Assembly (NCBI RefSeq): GCF_003963535.1
Contig: NZ_CP034539.1
Location: 5,580,001 to 5,644,000, forward strand
DNA length: 64,000 nucleotides
From: Streptomyces cyaneochromogenes
Lineage (GTDB): Bacteria > Actinomycetota > Actinomycetes > Streptomycetales > Streptomycetaceae
Reading direction: 5' to 3'
Under the pieces are notes generated by a model. It ran no database searches. It was not told the origin of the DNA and saw nothing but the letters and a program-made list of their open reading frames with translations. Position numbers and translations under genes: made by a program. Positions within the stretch are counted from its first letter, which is position 1, and every line of letters begins with the position of its first letter. This document shows positions 56,889-64,000 of the stretch, one piece after another.

Positions 56889-59177
56889 TCAGCCCCGGCC
56901 CCCGTTGCCGTTCCCGTTGGACGTGCCTTGCCACCAGCCCTCCGGGATCGAGAAGGTCGGGCTCGGGGACGTGCCGCCGTCCGTGCCGCCGGTGTTGCCG
57001 CCCCCGACCAGGCCGCCGATGAGGTTGTCACCGTTGTCCCCGTCGTTGCCGCCGTTCTGGTTCCCGTTCTCGTCGCCCTCGTCGTCCTCGTCCCGGTCGC
57101 GGTCCTTGGCCTTCGGGATGTCGACGAGGTTGAAGTTCTCGACGGGCCGGTTCGCGAGGGCGCCGGTCATGGCGTCCTTCCAGATCGGTCCGGGGACCTC
57201 ACCACCGAAGACCAGCGGGTGGTACCGGCCGCCGATGGTGATCTTGCGCATCTTGACCTCCTGGGTGGCACTGCCGACCCAGACGGCACCCGAGAGGTTC
57301 GGCGTGTAGCCGACGAACCAGGCGTTGCGGCGTTCGTCCGTCGTACCCGTCTTACCGGCGCTCTCGCGATCGCCGAGACCGGCCTGCCTACCCGTACCGG
57401 AGTCGACCACACCGCGCAGCAGGGTGTTGATGGTGTCCGCCGTCTTCTCGGACATCGCCCGCGAGCACGTCGACTTCGGCACCTCCAGGGACTTCCGCTG
57501 CCCGCCCGCCTTCTGCGTGATCGCCTCGATGGCGATCGGCGTGCAGTACATGCCGCGGGCCGCGAAGCCTGCGTACGCGCTCGCCATGGTGAGCGGCGAG
57601 ATACCGGTCGAGCCGAGCGTCATCGACGACGGCACCTCGGGGATGCTCTTGCCGTTGCCCTGGCGCACATGCAGCTTGTCGGTCATGTTGACGACCGGGC
57701 ACATGCCGATGTCCTCGATCATCTGCACGAAGTAGGTGTTGACCGACTTGGCCATGGCGTCCTCGAGCCGGTAGGGACCGACCTCGGACTCGTTCTCGTT
57801 CTCCAGCTTGTAATTGTCGTCGTTGACCCAGGGCTTCTCGCAGCCCCGCACGGTCTGCGGATACGGCATCTGGTACGGAGCGGCATACTCCTGCGTCGCG
57901 GGCCGCCCCTCCTCCAGCGCGGCCGCCGCCACGAACGGCTTGAACGTCGAACCGGTCGGGAAGCCGAAGTTGGAGCCGCCGTAGGCCGCGTCGACCGAGT
58001 AGTTGAGCTCGGTCTCGTTCTTGCCGGAGCCGTACGGCTTCGACTGGCCCATGCCGAGGATCTTGCCGGTGCCGGGCTCGACCAGGGTGGTCGCGGCCTC
58101 GACCTTGTCCTTCTGGTAGACGTGCTCCTTGAGCGAGTCCTGGACCGAGTCCTGGGCCTGCGGGTCGAGGGTCGTCGTGATGGTCAGTCCGCCCTGGTTC
58201 CAGATCTTGGCGCGGGCCTCGCGGTCCTTGCCGAAGACCGGGTCGCTGAGGATGATCTTCTCGACGTACTTGCAGAAGAAACTGGCGCCCTTGACCGCGG
58301 TGATGCAGCCGTTCTTGGGCTTGCTGACCTTCAGGCCCAGCGGAGTGTCCTTGGCCTTGTCGGCCTCCGCCCGGGAGATGTCGCCGACGTCGGCCATGCG
58401 CTGCAGGACGATGTTGCGCCGCTTGGTGGCCTCGGCCTCGTCGTTGATCGGGTCGTACCGGCTGGGCGACTGGACGATGCCGGCGAGCAGGGCCGCTTCC
58501 TGGACCTTGAGGTTCTTGGCGGACTTGGAGAAGTAACGCTCGGCGGCGGCCTCGACGCCGTACGCCTGCTGGCCGAAGAACGTGATGTTCAGGTAGTTCT
58601 CGAGGATCTTCTTCTTGCCGAGCTCCTCCTCCACCTGGATCGCGTACTTCAGCTCCTTGATCTTGCGGCCGATGGTCTGCTGGGTGGCCTGCGCGACCTT
58701 CGTCGGGTCGTCACCGGCCTCCTCGACGAAGACGTTCTTGACGTACTGCTGCGTGAGCGTGGACGCGCCCTCGCTGACGCCGCCGCTCTGGGCGTTGCGG
58801 TTGAGGGCACGCAGGACGCCCTTCAGGTCGACCGCGCCGTGCTGGTAGAAGCGGGCGTCCTCGATCGCGACGATCGCCTTCTGCATGTACGGCGAGATGT
58901 CCTTGAGGTCGACGACCGTGCGGTCACGCGAGTAGACCGTGGCGATCTGACCGCCCTTGGCGTCCAGGATCGTGGTGCGCTGGCTCAGCGGCGGGGTCTT
59001 GAGGTTGGCCGGGAGTTCGTCGAAACTCTCGACCGAACCCTTGGCCGCGAGTCCCAGCGCGCCGACGGCCGGCAGGGCGATACCCGCCAGCACGGCTCCC
59101 GCGAGCACACTGACACCGAGGAACTTGGCGGCCTGCTGCGTTGGCGACAGACCTCCGCCCGAGCGCTTCTTTGGCAT
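56889..59177 (-). CDS. Class A penicillin-binding protein (bifunctional)
   Basis: A 762-residue peptidoglycan synthase with one N-terminal membrane helix (FLGVSVLAGAVLAGIALPAV). Residues about 85-260 are the GT51 glycosyltransferase: AIVAIEDARFYQHGAVDLKG, EGASTLTQQYVKN, KILENYLNITFFGQQAYGVE. Residues about 350-690 are the transpeptidase: catalytic serine in FPTGSTFKPFVAA, SVNT as the second motif, and KTGTT. The tail is acidic and Asn/Gly-rich (DRDRDEDDEGDENGNQNGG) and ends in a Gly/Asn stretch. No PASTA domain is present. It is divergent from wblA across a long shared regulatory region. Confidence 0.95.
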   Translation of the reverse strand: MPKKRSGGGLSPTQQAAKFLGVSVLAGAVLAGIALPAVGALGLAAKGSVESFDELPANLKTPPLSQRTTILDAKGGQIATVYSRDRTVVDLKDISPYMQKAIVAIEDARFYQHGAVDLKGVLRALNRNAQSGGVSEGASTLTQQYVKNVFVEEAGDDPTKVAQATQQTIGRKIKELKYAIQVEEELGKKKILENYLNITFFGQQAYGVEAAAERYFSKSAKNLKVQEAALLAGIVQSPSRYDPINDEAEATKRRNIVLQRMADVGDISRAEADKAKDTPLGLKVSKPKNGCITAVKGASFFCKYVEKIILSDPVFGKDREARAKIWNQGGLTITTTLDPQAQDSVQDSLKEHVYQKDKVEAATTLVEPGTGKILGMGQSKPYGSGKNETELNYSVDAAYGGSNFGFPTGSTFKPFVAAAALEEGRPATQEYAAPYQMPYPQTVRGCEKPWVNDDNYKLENENESEVGPYRLEDAMAKSVNTYFVQMIEDIGMCPVVNMTDKLHVRQGNGKSIPEVPSSMTLGSTGISPLTMASAYAGFAARGMYCTPIAIEAITQKAGGQRKSLEVPKSTCSRAMSEKTADTINTLLRGVVDSGTGRQAGLGDRESAGKTGTTDERRNAWFVGYTPNLSGAVWVGSATQEVKMRKITIGGRYHPLVFGGEVPGPIWKDAMTGALANRPVENFNLVDIPKAKDRDRDEDDEGDENGNQNGGNDGDNGDNLIGGLVGGGNTGGTDGGTSPSPTFSIPEGWWQGTSNGNGNGGRG

Positions 59178-59351
59178 GTGCGAAGCCTAAACCGTAGACA
59201 TGAGCGAACCGAGGGCCGACCGGTGCGTGAGCACGGTCCGGCGAGGTGACGTATGCCATGGCACGGCAAAGTCAGCCGCTGCCTTCTCATTTCCCGGACA
59301 GGCGCACAGGCCTTGGCCTAAGCTGCTCTCAACTGTCACAGCAGTGCGGCC

Positions 59352-59412
59352 ACGTATCAATACGTCCGGCGACCCCGAATCGTTCCGGAGGTTCCCCAAC
59401 TTTTTTGTTGGG
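59352..59412. promoter_or_regulatory. Two palindromes in the PBP-wblA divergent region
   Basis: ACGTAT-ca-ATACGT at 59352-59365 and CCCAAC-tttttt-GTTGGG at 59395-59412 are exact inverted repeats 29 bases apart. The region is markedly AT-richer than its surroundings. They lie about 175-225 bases from the PBP start and 265-325 bases from the wblA start. Developmental regulators are known to bind upstream of wblA in S. coelicolor; which protein would bind here is unknown. Confidence 0.5.
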
Positions 59413-59544
59413 CGCGTGTCCGAATCCGCCTTGTGTGTCATCCGGCGTCCGTTGTGACTCAACGGAACTGTCCCGGTTTGCCGGGAAGGTCACGCATGTC
59501 GCCAGCTCACTCCCCCGGGTGATCTGCCGCTTACGCATAGTCCG

Positions 59545-59571
59545 TTCGGGCCATTCAAGATTGGGCCCGAA
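59545..59571 (+). promoter_or_regulatory. Hairpin in the wblA leader
   Basis: TTCGGGCC (59545-59552) pairs with GGCCCGAA (59564-59571) around an 11-base AT-rich loop. It lies about 105 bases before the wblA start and downstream of a CATAGT -10-like element at 59536-59541, hence probably in the mRNA leader. Confidence 0.45.
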
Positions 59572-59677
59572 GGGGGTGTTGCGCTGTGCCCACCTTCCGT
59601 AACGTCCTCAACTGGCGGCGGTGAATATGCCGCTGCCGCCGTGGGGGAGCCTCGATTCGGGAGAGGACGGCGCCGGT

Positions 59678-60013
59678 ATGGGCTGGGTAGTCGACTGGAG
59701 TGCGCAGGCGGCCTGCCGCACTACCGATCCGGATGAACTGTTCGTTCAGGGAGCAGCGCAGAACAGGGCCAAGGCGGTGTGCACCGGATGCCCGGTGCGC
59801 ACGGAGTGCCTGGCCGACGCGCTCGACAATCGCGTCGAGTTCGGCGTGTGGGGAGGAATGACGGAACGGGAGCGCCGCGCACTGCTGCGCAGGCGGCCCA
59901 CCGTGACTTCTTGGCGCCGGCTCCTGGAGACCGCGCGTACGGAGTACGAGCGAGGGGCGGGCATCCTGCCGCTCGACGACGAGGTGTACGAGAACTACGC
60001 GGCGGTGAGCTGA
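59678..60013 (+). CDS. wblA: WhiB-like developmental regulator WblA
   Basis: A 111-residue iron-sulfur protein that binds a 4Fe-4S cluster and partners with the principal sigma factor. In Streptomyces WblA drives aerial growth and represses antibiotic production. The four cluster cysteines are C13, C35, C38 and C44 (ACRTTDPDELF, VCTGCPVRTECL), followed by the turn motif FGVWGGMTERERR and a basic C-terminus LLRRRPTVTSWRRLLETART. ATG at 59678 (MGWVVDWSAQAAC) is chosen because GGAGAGGA lies nine bases ahead and the length then matches the recalled S. coelicolor protein; an upstream ATG at 59627 lacks a ribosome site. Confidence 0.95.
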   Translation: MGWVVDWSAQAACRTTDPDELFVQGAAQNRAKAVCTGCPVRTECLADALDNRVEFGVWGGMTERERRALLRRRPTVTSWRRLLETARTEYERGAGILPLDDEVYENYAAVS

Positions 60014-60079
60014 GGGGACCAAAGGGTCTCCACCCAGGCGGATCCAAGGGCCCCTTCACGCGGGCCCCACGGAACTCCC

Positions 60080-61477
60080 TCAGGCGTCCACCGCGGGATC
60101 AGGCAGCTCCGGCCGATGGGCCGCGAGCCGGTTTCCGATGTCCCGCAGCCCCGCGAGGTCATGCACATCGCCGGGCAGCGCGGCCACTTCGGCCACCGCC
60201 ACCTCGGGGTGGAGCGCGGTGAAGCGATCACGCGTGCGCTGCTCGCGGGAGAGCAGCTGCATACGCTCGGAGTGCAGCCTCAGCAGGCCCGCGGTGAGCT
60301 GGTCGACGGACCGCTCCACATGAGGGGCGACGGACCGAGGTTCGTCCGTGGTCGCGGGTCGCTCCGTGTCCGTGGCGGCGGGGGAGCCTTCGTCAGGAGC
60401 CGGAGCTTGGGAAGCGGGAGAGTCTGAACTGTCGTACGTGTCGGGGGAGTTACGAAGTCCAGCTTTCCCGCCCTCCTGATCCACAATGCGGGGCTCTTCA
60501 AGATTTTCCGCGGCGGCGAGCGCCCGCTCGGCCGACAGCCGGTCGGCGCCGCTGCCGTGGACCCGGTTGAGCACCAGACCGGCGAACGGCATGTCCTCGG
60601 CGGCCAGCCGCTCCACGAAGTACGCGGCCTCCCGCAGCGCGTCCCGCTCCGGCGCCGCCACCACCAGGAACGCCGTCCCGGGCGCCTGGAGCAGCTTGTA
60701 CGTCGCGTCCGCGCGCGTGCGGAACCCGCCGAACATCGAGTCCATCGCGGCGACGAACGTCTGCACGTCCTTCAGCAACTGCCCGCCGAGCAGCTTGCCC
60801 AGCGCGCCCGTCATCATCGACATGCCGACGTTCAGGAACTTCATCCCCGCGCGTCCGCCGACCTTCGCCGGGGCCAGCAGCACGCGGATCAGCTTGCCGT
60901 CCAGGAACGAGCCGAGCCGCTTGGGCGCGTCCAGGAAGTCCAGCGCCGAACGGGACGGGGGCGTGTCGACGACGATGAGGTCCCACTCGTCCTTGGCCCT
61001 CAGCTGGCCCAGCTTCTCCATCGCCATGTACTCCTGCGTGCCCGCGAAGCCCGCCGAGAGCGACTGGTAGAAGGGGTTGCCCAGGATCGCGGCGGCCCGC
61101 TCGGGGTCCGCGTGCGCCTCGACGATCTCGTCGAAGGTGCGCTTCATGTCGAGCATCATCGCGTGCAGCTCGCCGTCGCCCTCGACGCCCTTCACCCTGC
61201 GCGGGGTGTTGTCGAGGGAGTCGATGCCCATGGACTGGGCGAGTCGGCGGGCCGGGTCGATGGTGAGCACGACCACTTTCCGCCCCCGCTCGGCGGCCCG
61301 CAGCCCGAGGGCCGCCGCGGTGGTGGTCTTGCCGACGCCGCCCGAGCCGCAGCACACCACGATGCGGGTCTTCGGGTCGTCCAGCAGCGGGTCGAGGTCG
61401 AGGACACGGGTGGGGGAGAGGTGTGGGGGATGGTGGCGTGCGGCGTCGTGCGCGTGGGCCGGTTCCGGACGACTCAT
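60080..61477 (-). CDS. ArsA/GET3-like ATPase, longer paralogue
   Basis: A 465-residue cytoplasmic ATPase of the anion-transporting/GET3 family. It has the deviant Walker A VCCGSGGVGKTTTAAALGL with signature lysine, the switch segment LTIDPARRLAQSMGI, FYQSLSAGFAGTQEYMAMEK, and IVVDTPPSRSALDFLDAP. An acidic Ser/Thr/Pro insert (PDTYDSSDSPASQAPAPDEG) splits the C-terminal half. No arsenic genes are nearby. Such tandem pairs beside wblA are standard in Streptomyces and may act in protein targeting or partitioning rather than arsenite export. It is the second gene of an operon with the shorter paralogue (52-base gap). Confidence 0.9.
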   Translation of the reverse strand: MSRPEPAHAHDAARHHPPHLSPTRVLDLDPLLDDPKTRIVVCCGSGGVGKTTTAAALGLRAAERGRKVVVLTIDPARRLAQSMGIDSLDNTPRRVKGVEGDGELHAMMLDMKRTFDEIVEAHADPERAAAILGNPFYQSLSAGFAGTQEYMAMEKLGQLRAKDEWDLIVVDTPPSRSALDFLDAPKRLGSFLDGKLIRVLLAPAKVGGRAGMKFLNVGMSMMTGALGKLLGGQLLKDVQTFVAAMDSMFGGFRTRADATYKLLQAPGTAFLVVAAPERDALREAAYFVERLAAEDMPFAGLVLNRVHGSGADRLSAERALAAAENLEEPRIVDQEGGKAGLRNSPDTYDSSDSPASQAPAPDEGSPAATDTERPATTDEPRSVAPHVERSVDQLTAGLLRLHSERMQLLSREQRTRDRFTALHPEVAVAEVAALPGDVHDLAGLRDIGNRLAAHRPELPDPAVDA

Positions 61478-61529
61478 GACATCCCCTGCTTCCGACGTAC
61501 CGCGTACGGCTCCCGACTGGTGAACGAAC

Positions 61530-62507
61530 TCACGACAGACCCTGTTCCCGAAGCTCGCCGGCGAGCTCGTACAGCCCCGCCAGGTCCATGCCCTCGGCCA
61601 GCAGGGGCAGTTCGTGCACCGGCAGCCCCAGCCCGCCGAGGACCGCCCGCTGCTCGTGCTCCAGCGCGTGCCGCTCGGCGTACTCGTCGGCCTGCGCCAG
61701 CAGCGGGTCCACCAGCCGCTCGGCGTTCCCGCCGCGCCGTGCCCCGCCGAGCCCGGCCGAGGACAGCGCCTTGGCCACGGCGGCGCGCGGAACGCTCCGT
61801 ACGAGTTCCAGGTCGGCCGCGTCCAACACCTCGGGCCGCACCATGTTCACGATGATCCGCCCCACCGGCAGCCGCGCCGCGCGCAGCTCGGCGATGCCGT
61901 CCACGGTCTCCTGGACGGGCATCTCCTCCAGCAGCGACACCAGATGCACGGCCGTCTCCGCCGACTTCAGCACGCGCATCACGGCCTGCGCCTGATTGTG
62001 TATCGGCCCGATCCTGGCGAGCCCCGCCACCTCGTCGTTGACGTTCAGGAAGCGGGTGATGCGCCCGGTGGGGGGCGCGTCCATCACCACGTAGTCGTAG
62101 ACGAACCGCCCGCTCTTGTCCTTGCGCCGCACGGCCTCGCACGCCTTGCCGGTCAGCAGGACGTCTCTGAGACCGGGCGCGATGGTGGTGGCGAAGTCGA
62201 TGGCGCCGAGCTTCTTCAGGGCCCGGCCGGCGCCGCCCATCTTGTAGAACATCTGGAGGTAGTCCAGAAGGGCCAGTTCGGGGTCGATGGCGAGGGCGTA
62301 CACCTCCCCGCCCCCTGGAGCGACGGCGATCTTCCGCTCCTCGTAGGGCAGCGCCTCTGTCTCGAAGAGCTGCGCGATGCCCTGCCTGCCCTCGACCTCG
62401 ACGAGAAGCGTCCGCTTCCCCTCGGTGGCGAGAGCGAGCGCGAGCGCGGCGGCGACCGTGGTCTTTCCGGTCCCGCCCTTGCCGCTGACGACCTGGAGCC
62501 TGCTCAC
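61530..62507 (-). CDS. ArsA/GET3-like ATPase, shorter paralogue
   Basis: A 325-residue ATPase with the deviant Walker A VVSGKGGTGKTTVAAALALA right at the N-terminus, LLVEVEGRQGIAQLFE, and YVVMDAPPTGRITRFLNV as the switch II region. The C-terminal third is helical (ADEYAERHALEHEQRAVLGG). It differs from its neighbour in lacking the acidic insert, so the two may form a heterodimer, as ArsA halves do. GTG at 62507 (VSRLQVVSGKGG) follows GAAGGC, and a TAGGCT -10-like box precedes it closely. It is first in the two-gene operon and divergent from the DUF4177-RidA pair. Confidence 0.9.
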   Translation of the reverse strand: MSRLQVVSGKGGTGKTTVAAALALALATEGKRTLLVEVEGRQGIAQLFETEALPYEERKIAVAPGGGEVYALAIDPELALLDYLQMFYKMGGAGRALKKLGAIDFATTIAPGLRDVLLTGKACEAVRRKDKSGRFVYDYVVMDAPPTGRITRFLNVNDEVAGLARIGPIHNQAQAVMRVLKSAETAVHLVSLLEEMPVQETVDGIAELRAARLPVGRIIVNMVRPEVLDAADLELVRSVPRAAVAKALSSAGLGGARRGGNAERLVDPLLAQADEYAERHALEHEQRAVLGGLGLPVHELPLLAEGMDLAGLYELAGELREQGLS

Positions 62508-62613
62508 GCCTTCGAGCCTAACCAGTCCGTCCGCCGACCACGCGACAGCCTGTGGACAACGTGACCGCGGTCGGCCGCTCGGCGCCCGCCGGGCAACGGA
62601 TAAAGTCGGCCAC

Positions 62614-62775
62614 ATGACCAAGTGGGAATACGCAACCGTGCCGCTGCTCGTCCACGCCACGAAGCAGATTCTGGACACCTGGGGCGAGGACGGCTGGGAG
62701 CTCGTCCAGGTCGTGCCCGGGCCGAACAACCCCGAGCAGCTCGTCGCCTACCTGAAGCGGGAGAAGCAGGCATGA
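62614..62775 (+). CDS. DUF4177 small protein
   Basis: A 53-residue protein MTKWEYATVPLLVHATKQIL ending LVAYLKREKQA. The pattern KWEY...P...ILDTWGEDGWELVQVVPG...YLKR is the compact beta-alpha-beta of DUF4177. The aromatic WGEDGWELV loop is its hallmark. ATG at 62614 is used. The stop overlaps the RidA gene start (ATGA), so both are translated together. Function is unknown. Confidence 0.88.
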   Translation: MTKWEYATVPLLVHATKQILDTWGEDGWELVQVVPGPNNPEQLVAYLKREKQA

Positions 62776-63239
62776 GCGCTGTCGAGGCGAAGCTCGCCGA
62801 GCTGGGCCTGACGCTTCCGGAGGTCGTGCCTCCGCTCGCCGCGTACCAGCCGGCCGTCCAGTCGGGCGTGTACGTCTACACCGCCGGCCAGCTCCCGATG
62901 GTGGAGGGCAAGCTCCCGGTCACCGGCAAGGTGGGCGCGGAGGTCACCCCGGAGGAGGCCAAGGAACTCGCCCGTACCTGCGCCCTGAACGCCCTCGCTG
63001 CCGTCAAGTCGGTGGCGGGCGACCTGGACCGCATCGCGCGCGTGGTGAAGGTCGTCGGCTTCGTGGCCTCGGCCTCGGACTTCACCGGCCAGCCCGCCGT
63101 CCTCAACGGCGCGAGCGAACTCCTGGGACAGGTTCTCGGCGACAAGGGCGTCCACGCGCGCAGCGCGGTCGGCGTGGCCGTGCTTCCGCTGGACGCGCCG
63201 GTCGAGGTCGAGGTCCAGGTGGAGCTGACGGGGGCGTAG
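62772..63239 (+). CDS. RidA/YjgF-family protein
   Basis: A 155-residue member of the RidA family, which hydrolyses reactive enamine and imine intermediates from PLP enzymes or acts as a chaperone-like trimer. Landmarks are PPLAAYQPAVQSGVYVYTAG, QLPMVEGKLPVTGKVGAEV, CALNALAAVKSVAGDLDRI and the C-terminal HARSAVGVAVLPLDAPVEVE, which contains the arginine corresponding to the substrate-binding one. The chain is longer than E. coli RidA (about 128) because of an N-terminal extension. It is coupled to the DUF4177 gene. Confidence 0.9.
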   Translation: MSAVEAKLAELGLTLPEVVPPLAAYQPAVQSGVYVYTAGQLPMVEGKLPVTGKVGAEVTPEEAKELARTCALNALAAVKSVAGDLDRIARVVKVVGFVASASDFTGQPAVLNGASELLGQVLGDKGVHARSAVGVAVLPLDAPVEVEVQVELTGA

Positions 63240-63250
63240 GCCTTCGGTGG

Positions 63251-63295
63251 TGGGGGCGGCGTGTCACGGCCGCAAAAAAAAATGGGCCGCCCCCA
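63251..63295. terminator. Hairpin with an A9 loop after the RidA gene
   Basis: TGGGGGCGGC (63251-63260) pairs exactly with GCCGCCCCCA (63286-63295). The 25-base loop holds nine consecutive A residues (63274-63282). The stem begins 12 bases past the RidA stop, so it probably ends that transcript. The A-run in place of a T-run is odd for plus-strand termination. Confidence 0.6.
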
Positions 63296-63321
63296 ACCTC
63301 CCCGCAGGGCACAGTGACCCC

Positions 63322-64000
63322 ATGGCCGAAACCGCTCGCCGCAGGGGGCTCGACGCTCAGGGGTACATCGCGCGCGAAGGCTCCCTCGCGCGCGTTCCCG
63401 ACGCCTTCCGGCCGGTCGTCGCCGCCGCGCGCGACCGGCTGCAGGCCGTGTTCGGGGCACGGATGCACAGCGCCTACCTCTACGGGTCGATTCCGCGCGG
63501 CACCGCGCGCGTGGGGCGCAGCGACCTCGATCTGCTGGTCGCCCTGCACGAGGAGCCGACCGAGACGGACCGGGCGGACGCGCGCGTGCTCGACGAGGCG
63601 CTGGACACGGAGTTCGCGCAGATCGACGGGGCCGGGACGCTGCTGGACAGCCGCGGACGGCTGCTGAGCGACCTGGAGACGTACGACCTCGGGTGGTTCG
63701 TCGCCTGCCTCTGTACGCCCCTGCTGGGGGAGGACCTCGCCGAGCATCTGCCGCGCTACCGCCCCGACACGCTGCTCGCGCGCGAGACCAACGGCGATCT
63801 CGGCCTCCTGCTGCCCCGGTGGCGCGAGCGGATCGCCGGCGCCGACGACAGCGCGGACGCACGGCGGCCGCTCGTGCGGTTCATGTCGCGGCGTCTCGTG
63901 CGGACCGGGTTCACGCTGGTCATGCCCCGCTGGCGCGGGTGGACCAGCGATCTGGGGGAGATGGCGGAAGCCTTCGCGGCGTACTACCCCGCGCGGGCCG
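63322..64000 (+). CDS. Nucleotidyltransferase-domain protein (3' end outside window)
   Basis: At least 226 residues of a polymerase-beta-type nucleotidyltransferase. The signature is LYGSIPRGTARVGRSDLDLL near residues 52-72, i.e. GS followed by the DxD metal pair. Helices around it (AARDRLQAVFGARMHSAYLY, ARVLDEALDTEFAQID) fit the MNT/DUF4111-like group that modifies small molecules, tRNAs or proteins with nucleotides. The C-terminal part (RPLVRFMSRRLVRTGFTLVM) would be the four-helix partner domain. ATG at 63322 has no ribosome site, and a CACAGT box lies five bases before it, so the message may be leaderless. The substrate is unknown. Confidence 0.8.
   Translation, partial: MAETARRRGLDAQGYIAREGSLARVPDAFRPVVAAARDRLQAVFGARMHSAYLYGSIPRGTARVGRSDLDLLVALHEEPTETDRADARVLDEALDTEFAQIDGAGTLLDSRGRLLSDLETYDLGWFVACLCTPLLGEDLAEHLPRYRPDTLLARETNGDLGLLLPRWRERIAGADDSADARRPLVRFMSRRLVRTGFTLVMPRWRGWTSDLGEMAEAFAAYYPARA

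Noticed and set aside
60080..62507. An arsenite export operon
   Set aside because: The ArsA-like ATPases have no arsB, arsC or arsR nearby and match the conserved wblA neighbourhood instead.

Overview
The window is a 64 kb piece of a high-GC actinobacterial chromosome, almost certainly Streptomyces. Evidence for this: strong G/C bias at third codon positions, frequent GTG and TTG starts, start/stop overlaps of the ATGA type between adjacent genes, an SsgA-like protein, a WblA-type WhiB protein, and a core gene order (purA ... ybaB-recR ... lysC-asd-ECF sigma ... class A PBP-wblA-two ArsA-like ATPases) that, from memory, matches the S. coelicolor SCO3629 to SCO3575 region. Both window edges cut genes: an ABC-2 permease on the left and a nucleotidyltransferase on the right.

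Layout. 1-2.2 kb: ABC exporter with a divergent GbsR/MarR regulator and a near-perfect palindromic operator candidate. 2.2-8.6 kb: DUF6086-like protein, lipid kinase-like protein, purA, a DUF3060-like protein with a possibly broken signal peptide, and secreted SH3-like and lipase-like proteins. 8.6-14.8 kb: membrane glycosyltransferase coupled to a GntR regulator, a class III aminotransferase, and a DJ-1/PfpI-MarR pair. 14.9-20.1 kb: Ser/Thr kinase, a membrane-anchored PstS-like protein and a secreted M28 peptidase. 20.1-22.9 kb: SLATT protein, ybaB, recR and a DUF5063 gene. 23-27.7 kb is accessory: an SsgA-like gene, a repeat protein that continues in other frames, a secreted SnoaL-like protein and a two-component system. 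27.7-29.7 kb holds the most notable locus: a cyclodipeptide synthase overlapping a P450 that resembles M. tuberculosis CYP121 along its whole length.

30-44.5 kb: lysC (with a candidate internal beta-subunit start)-asd, terminators, an ECF sigma/anti-sigma-like pair, SURF1, SnoaL-like, S9 peptidase, a TrkA-N membrane protein, a YraQ-like permease with its TIGR03943 partner, an amidohydrolase with a 3Fe-4S ferredoxin, and a glycosyltransferase. 44.8-52.5 kb: a giant nSTAND-WD40 protein containing in-frame tandem repeats, an FG-GAP secreted protein and a double-TerD protein. 52.6-53.8 kb is a scar: a truncated, frameshifted GH42 beta-galactosidase next to low-GC3 gene remnants, immediately 3' of a tRNA-Pro(CGG) gene. 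53.9-64 kb returns to core genes (Pr6Pr, metallophosphoesterase, GatB/YqeY, PBP, wblA, two ArsA-like ATPases, DUF4177, RidA).

Functionally, lysC-asd supply aspartate-family amino acids and diaminopimelate, while the PBP, WblA and SsgA-like proteins serve wall growth and development. The CDPS-P450 pair would make and oxidise a cyclic dipeptide from aminoacyl-tRNAs. The adjacent two-component system, preceded by 11-bp-spaced direct repeats, could sense or control that product, but this link is inference. No CRISPR array, intact transposon or rRNA was seen. Domain names and comparisons with known proteins are from memory and were not searched.
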